From positions 1-15,101 of the forward strand of contig LJUA01000064.1 of NCBI GenBank assembly GCA_001303545.1: a stretch of 15,101 nucleotides of DNA, written 5' to 3'. The position numbers and the translations under genes were made by a program. Source of the DNA: Dehalococcoidia bacterium SM23_28_2 (GTDB taxonomy: Bacteria > Chloroflexota > Dehalococcoidia > SM23-28-2). Below are positions 13,343 through 15,101 of this stretch, in pieces. The stretch's first letter is position 1. The number at the start of each line of letters is the position of its first letter. Under the pieces are notes generated by a model, which saw only the letters and a list, made by a program, of their open reading frames with translations, did no database searches and was not told where the DNA came from.

Positions 13343-14645
13343 GGGGGCTTCCCGGGCCCGCTTCGGGCAGACCGTGGTCGGTCAGGGCGCGGCATAGGGC
13401 CCTCGCCTTGTGCAGAGTCTCCTGGTACTCCATCTCCGGCTCCGAATCGGCGACGATGCCGCCGCCGGCCTGGAAATAGGCAACCCCGTCCTTGACCAGG
13501 ATGGTGCGGATGGCGATATTCAGGTCCAGGGAGCCGTCGAAGCCGACGTACCCGACGGAGCCAGTGTAGACGCTGCGCGCCGTCGGCTCCAATTCGTCGA
13601 TGATCTCCATCGCTCGGATCTTGGGCGCCCCAGTGATGGAGCCGCCGGGGAAAGTGGCCAACAGGAGGTCCACCACATCGAGGTCCTCTCTGAGGACGGC
13701 CTCCACTGTGGAGGTGAGGTGGAAGACGGTAGCAAGCGTCTCCTGGCAGAACAGCTCAGTGACGCGCACGGAGCCGATCTCCGCCACGCGGCCCAGATCG
13801 TTGCGCTCCAAGTCGACGATCATGACATTTTCGGCCCGATCCTTCTCGCTTGCCAGCAACTCCTTGGCCAGCGCCGCGTCCTCTTCAGCCGTGCGGCCGC
13901 GGGGCCGTGTCCCCTTGATGGGCCGCGTCTGCACGCGGCGGCTAATGGGGTCGAACCGCAGGAAGCGCTCGGGCGAGGCGCTGAGCACCTGCACTTCCGG
14001 CAGATTGATGTAGGCGGCGAAGGGGGCCGGATTGTCGCTGCGCAGCCTCAAGTAGCCATCGAAGGGGCTGCCCACCAAGGGGAGCTGGAAGCGCTGGGAG
14101 AGGTTGACCTGATAGATGTCGCCGGCGAAGATGTAGTCTCGCACCCGCTGCACCGCCCGTTTGTAGCCCTCCAGAGTGAAGTTCGAAGGCGGTGCCAGGG
14201 CGCCATCCAGGGGGCTGTGTCGCGGCATCGCGGAAGCGCCAACGGCGAGAGGCCGCGGATCAAAGCGGGCGATGGTCTCATAGAAGCAAAGGTAGCTCTC
14301 CGGCAGGCCCAGGTCATCGACGGCCCGCTGGGGCAGGTTCTCGCCGAAGCGCTTCAGCTCGTACGCCAGGTAGCCGACGGCGCCGCCGCTGGCGCCATCG
14401 CGACGCGACTGGCGCAGCAACTGGCGCAGCGTCTCCAAGGGGTTGCCGCTGAACCGATGCGTGCCGCCCCGCGTCCACAGCTCGATTGACCTCCCCCAAG
14501 AGCGCAGGATGAGGAACGGCTCGGCGCCCCAGAAGGAGGTCCGTCCCAGGCGCTCATCGGCCAAGGCGCTGTCCAACCAGAAGGCGTAGGGCTGGCCGCA
14601 GACGCGGCGAAGGGATCCTAGTGACGGCAACCGTTCATCTTTCAT
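13317..14645 (-). CDS. pabB: Aminodeoxychorismate synthase component I
   Basis: A 442-residue chorismate-utilising enzyme, near the length of E. coli PabB (453). PIKGTRPRG (K244) is decisive: PabB enzymes have lysine here and anthranilate synthase TrpE has alanine (PIAGT). Other family blocks are complete: GGAVGYLAYELKRF (87-100), AGDIYQVNLSQRF (174-186), ENVMIVDLERNDLG (282-295), FPGGSITGAPK (332-342) and GGGIVADSEPEMEYQET (404-420). It converts chorismate plus ammonia from PabA into 4-amino-4-deoxychorismate, which PabC then splits. No pabA lies in the window and no glutaminase domain is fused. There is no clear Shine-Dalgarno site before ATG 14645. The likely promoter is the second copy of the repeated element at 14770-14798, giving a leader of about 118 nt that holds a 26-codon reading frame. 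Confidence 0.92.
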   Translation of the reverse strand: MKDERLPSLGSLRRVCGQPYAFWLDSALADERLGRTSFWGAEPFLILRSWGRSIELWTRGGTHRFSGNPLETLRQLLRQSRRDGASGGAVGYLAYELKRFGENLPQRAVDDLGLPESYLCFYETIARFDPRPLAVGASAMPRHSPLDGALAPPSNFTLEGYKRAVQRVRDYIFAGDIYQVNLSQRFQLPLVGSPFDGYLRLRSDNPAPFAAYINLPEVQVLSASPERFLRFDPISRRVQTRPIKGTRPRGRTAEEDAALAKELLASEKDRAENVMIVDLERNDLGRVAEIGSVRVTELFCQETLATVFHLTSTVEAVLREDLDVVDLLLATFPGGSITGAPKIRAMEIIDELEPTARSVYTGSVGYVGFDGSLDLNIAIRTILVKDGVAYFQAGGGIVADSEPEMEYQETLHKARALCRALTDHGLPEAGPGSPHAVDVSQR

Positions 14646-14681
14646 CGCGATGCGTTACTGACACGCAGGTGCGGGGAGACC

Positions 14682-14762
14682 TCAGGGCATCCATTCAGAA
14701 GCCAGGACACTTTGCCTATTGGCGCGGTCGAGTCGCGGCACGGCCTGAGCGAGTGTACTCAC
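14682..14762 (-). CDS. Possible 26-codon leader reading frame ahead of pabB
   Basis: GTG 14762 opens a frame of 26 codons (VSTLAQAVPRLDRANRQSVL then ASEWMP) ending with TGA at 14684-14682, 36 bp before pabB. Its first 15 codons match the start of the polytopic membrane protein; after that the two diverge. The promoter at 14770-14798 would begin transcription on this GTG. It may be a translated leader, or a fragment left by duplication of the promoter/start element. It has a single tryptophan codon, so it does not resemble a trp-type attenuator peptide. Confidence 0.35.
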   Translation of the reverse strand: MSTLAQAVPRLDRANRQSVLASEWMP

Positions 14763-14775
14763 GAGGGCGATGCTA
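14719..14775 (-). repeat. Promoter/start element, copy 2
   Basis: Fifty-one of 57 positions match 12415-12471 without gaps; shared landmarks include ATTGGCGCGGTCGA-like and GGCCTGAGCGAG on the plus strand. It carries the same GTG start and -10 position. The copies point the same way, 2304 bp apart, with pabB and pabC between them. Confidence 0.85.
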
Positions 14776-14798
14776 ACGCGGTGGCGCTGTGTCGTCAA
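14770..14798 (-). promoter_or_regulatory. Promoter ahead of pabB (second element copy)
   Basis: TTGACG (14798-14793) and TAGCAT (14775-14770) are again exactly 17 bp apart. The spacer differs at most positions from the first copy while the two hexamers are kept. The whole promoter lies in the last codons of the channel-like gene; the TAG of the -10 is that gene's stop codon. Transcription would start at about 14763. Confidence 0.6.
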
Positions 14799-15101
14799 AC
14801 CGTGGCTGTTGGGCCTGCAAGGACTGCCGCACAGCGGCTTCAAGACCTTCGATCTTGCGCATCAACACTTCTATCTGGCTTTCCTCGTTCTCGGCCGACT
14901 CTGCACGCGTGAGAAAGGCCGCCAGGTTTGCGGTCAGCACGCTGAAAAAGGTGATGCCCGCAATGATGAGGACAACGCCGACGCCTCTGCCCTCGGCTGT
15001 CGTGGGGGCCTCGTCGCCGTATCCGACAGTGCTAATGGTAGCCACGGCCCACCACAGAGCATCTCCGAAGTGGGCTATACTCGCATTTTCCGTCTGGCTC
15101 T
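14773..15101 (-). CDS. Potassium-channel-like protein (5' end beyond window)
   Basis: The last 109 codons are visible and the frame is open to the window edge. WWAVATISTVGYGDEAPTT contains the potassium selectivity filter TVGYGD, preceded by a pore helix (FGDALWWAVAT). One membrane helix follows (GVGVVLIIAGITFFSVLTAN), equivalent to the inner helix (S6 or TM2). The cytoplasmic tail (EESQIEVLMRKIEGLEAAVRQ) has a heptad pattern and may form a coiled coil that assembles the tetramer. Members gate K+ flow; whether this is a two-helix or six-helix (voltage-sensor type) channel depends on the missing N-terminus. The gene ends inside the promoter of the pabB region. Confidence 0.88.
   Translation of the reverse strand, partial: SQTENASIAHFGDALWWAVATISTVGYGDEAPTTAEGRGVGVVLIIAGITFFSVLTANLAAFLTRAESAENEESQIEVLMRKIEGLEAAVRQSLQAQQPRFDDTAPPR

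Noticed and set aside
13410..14489. Plus-strand open frame of 359 codons opposite pabB
   Set aside because: Antisense to pabB, whose motifs are all intact; no domain of its own.
13317..14645. Anthranilate synthase TrpE
   Set aside because: PIKGT rather than PIAGT at the active site and adjacency to pabC point to PabB.
14646..14772. trp-type attenuator or T-box before pabB
   Set aside because: The leader frame has one tryptophan codon, and I saw no T-box core or terminator with a T run.

Overview
The window is GC-rich, gene-dense bacterial chromosome with short intergenic gaps, one tRNA gene, and no rRNA, CRISPR array, insertion sequence, integrase or phage gene that I could see. The style (GH38 alpha-mannosidase, several small membrane proteins of unknown function, HD-GYP and GGDEF proteins with simple membrane anchors, SD-led and possibly leaderless starts) would fit a Chloroflexota-type organism. 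That is an inference from gene content, not a marker-gene assignment.

Layout. (1) Positions 1-4604, minus strand: a cut-off single-pass membrane protein overlapping an RDD-family membrane protein by ATGA; then a predicted TIM-barrel protein with a coiled-coil tail, lying downstream of a GH38 alpha-mannosidase. (2) Positions 4772-9623, plus strand: a promoter followed by a compact cyclic-di-GMP block of two paralogous membrane diguanylate cyclases (GGDEF), two membrane HD-GYP phosphodiesterases, and a small protein with an apparent internal duplication. (3) Positions 9820-10530, plus strand: a secreted metzincin-like zinc protease with an almost perfect dyad just before its start. (4) Positions 10615-15101, minus strand, read from right to left: the end of a potassium-channel-like protein, a duplicated promoter/start element, pabB, pabC, a second copy of the element starting a polytopic membrane protein, a DUF429-type protein, tRNA-Pro(GGG) with a tandemly duplicated promoter element, and an 83-residue membrane-anchored protein.

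How the genes work together. Block 2 is the clearest functional unit: enzymes for making and breaking cyclic-di-GMP sit side by side, the first HD-GYP gene starts 15 bp after the second cyclase, and the two HD-GYP genes overlap. All four enzymes keep their core catalytic residues and both cyclases keep the RxxD inhibitory site, so this looks like a self-contained membrane signalling module. The pabB-pabC pair makes 4-aminobenzoate for folate; its amidotransferase partner pabA is not in the window.

The most unusual signal is an element of about 80 bp present twice (12415-12495 and 14719-14799, minus strand sense). It carries a sigma70-like promoter (TTGACG, 17 bp, TAGSAT) that predicts transcription beginning on or beside a GTG start codon. 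In one copy that GTG opens the gene of the polytopic membrane protein. In the other it opens a 26-codon reading frame just ahead of pabB. I did not find a completely new multi-gene system that I could defend; the repeated promoter/start cassette and the paired cyclase/phosphodiesterase module are the best leads.
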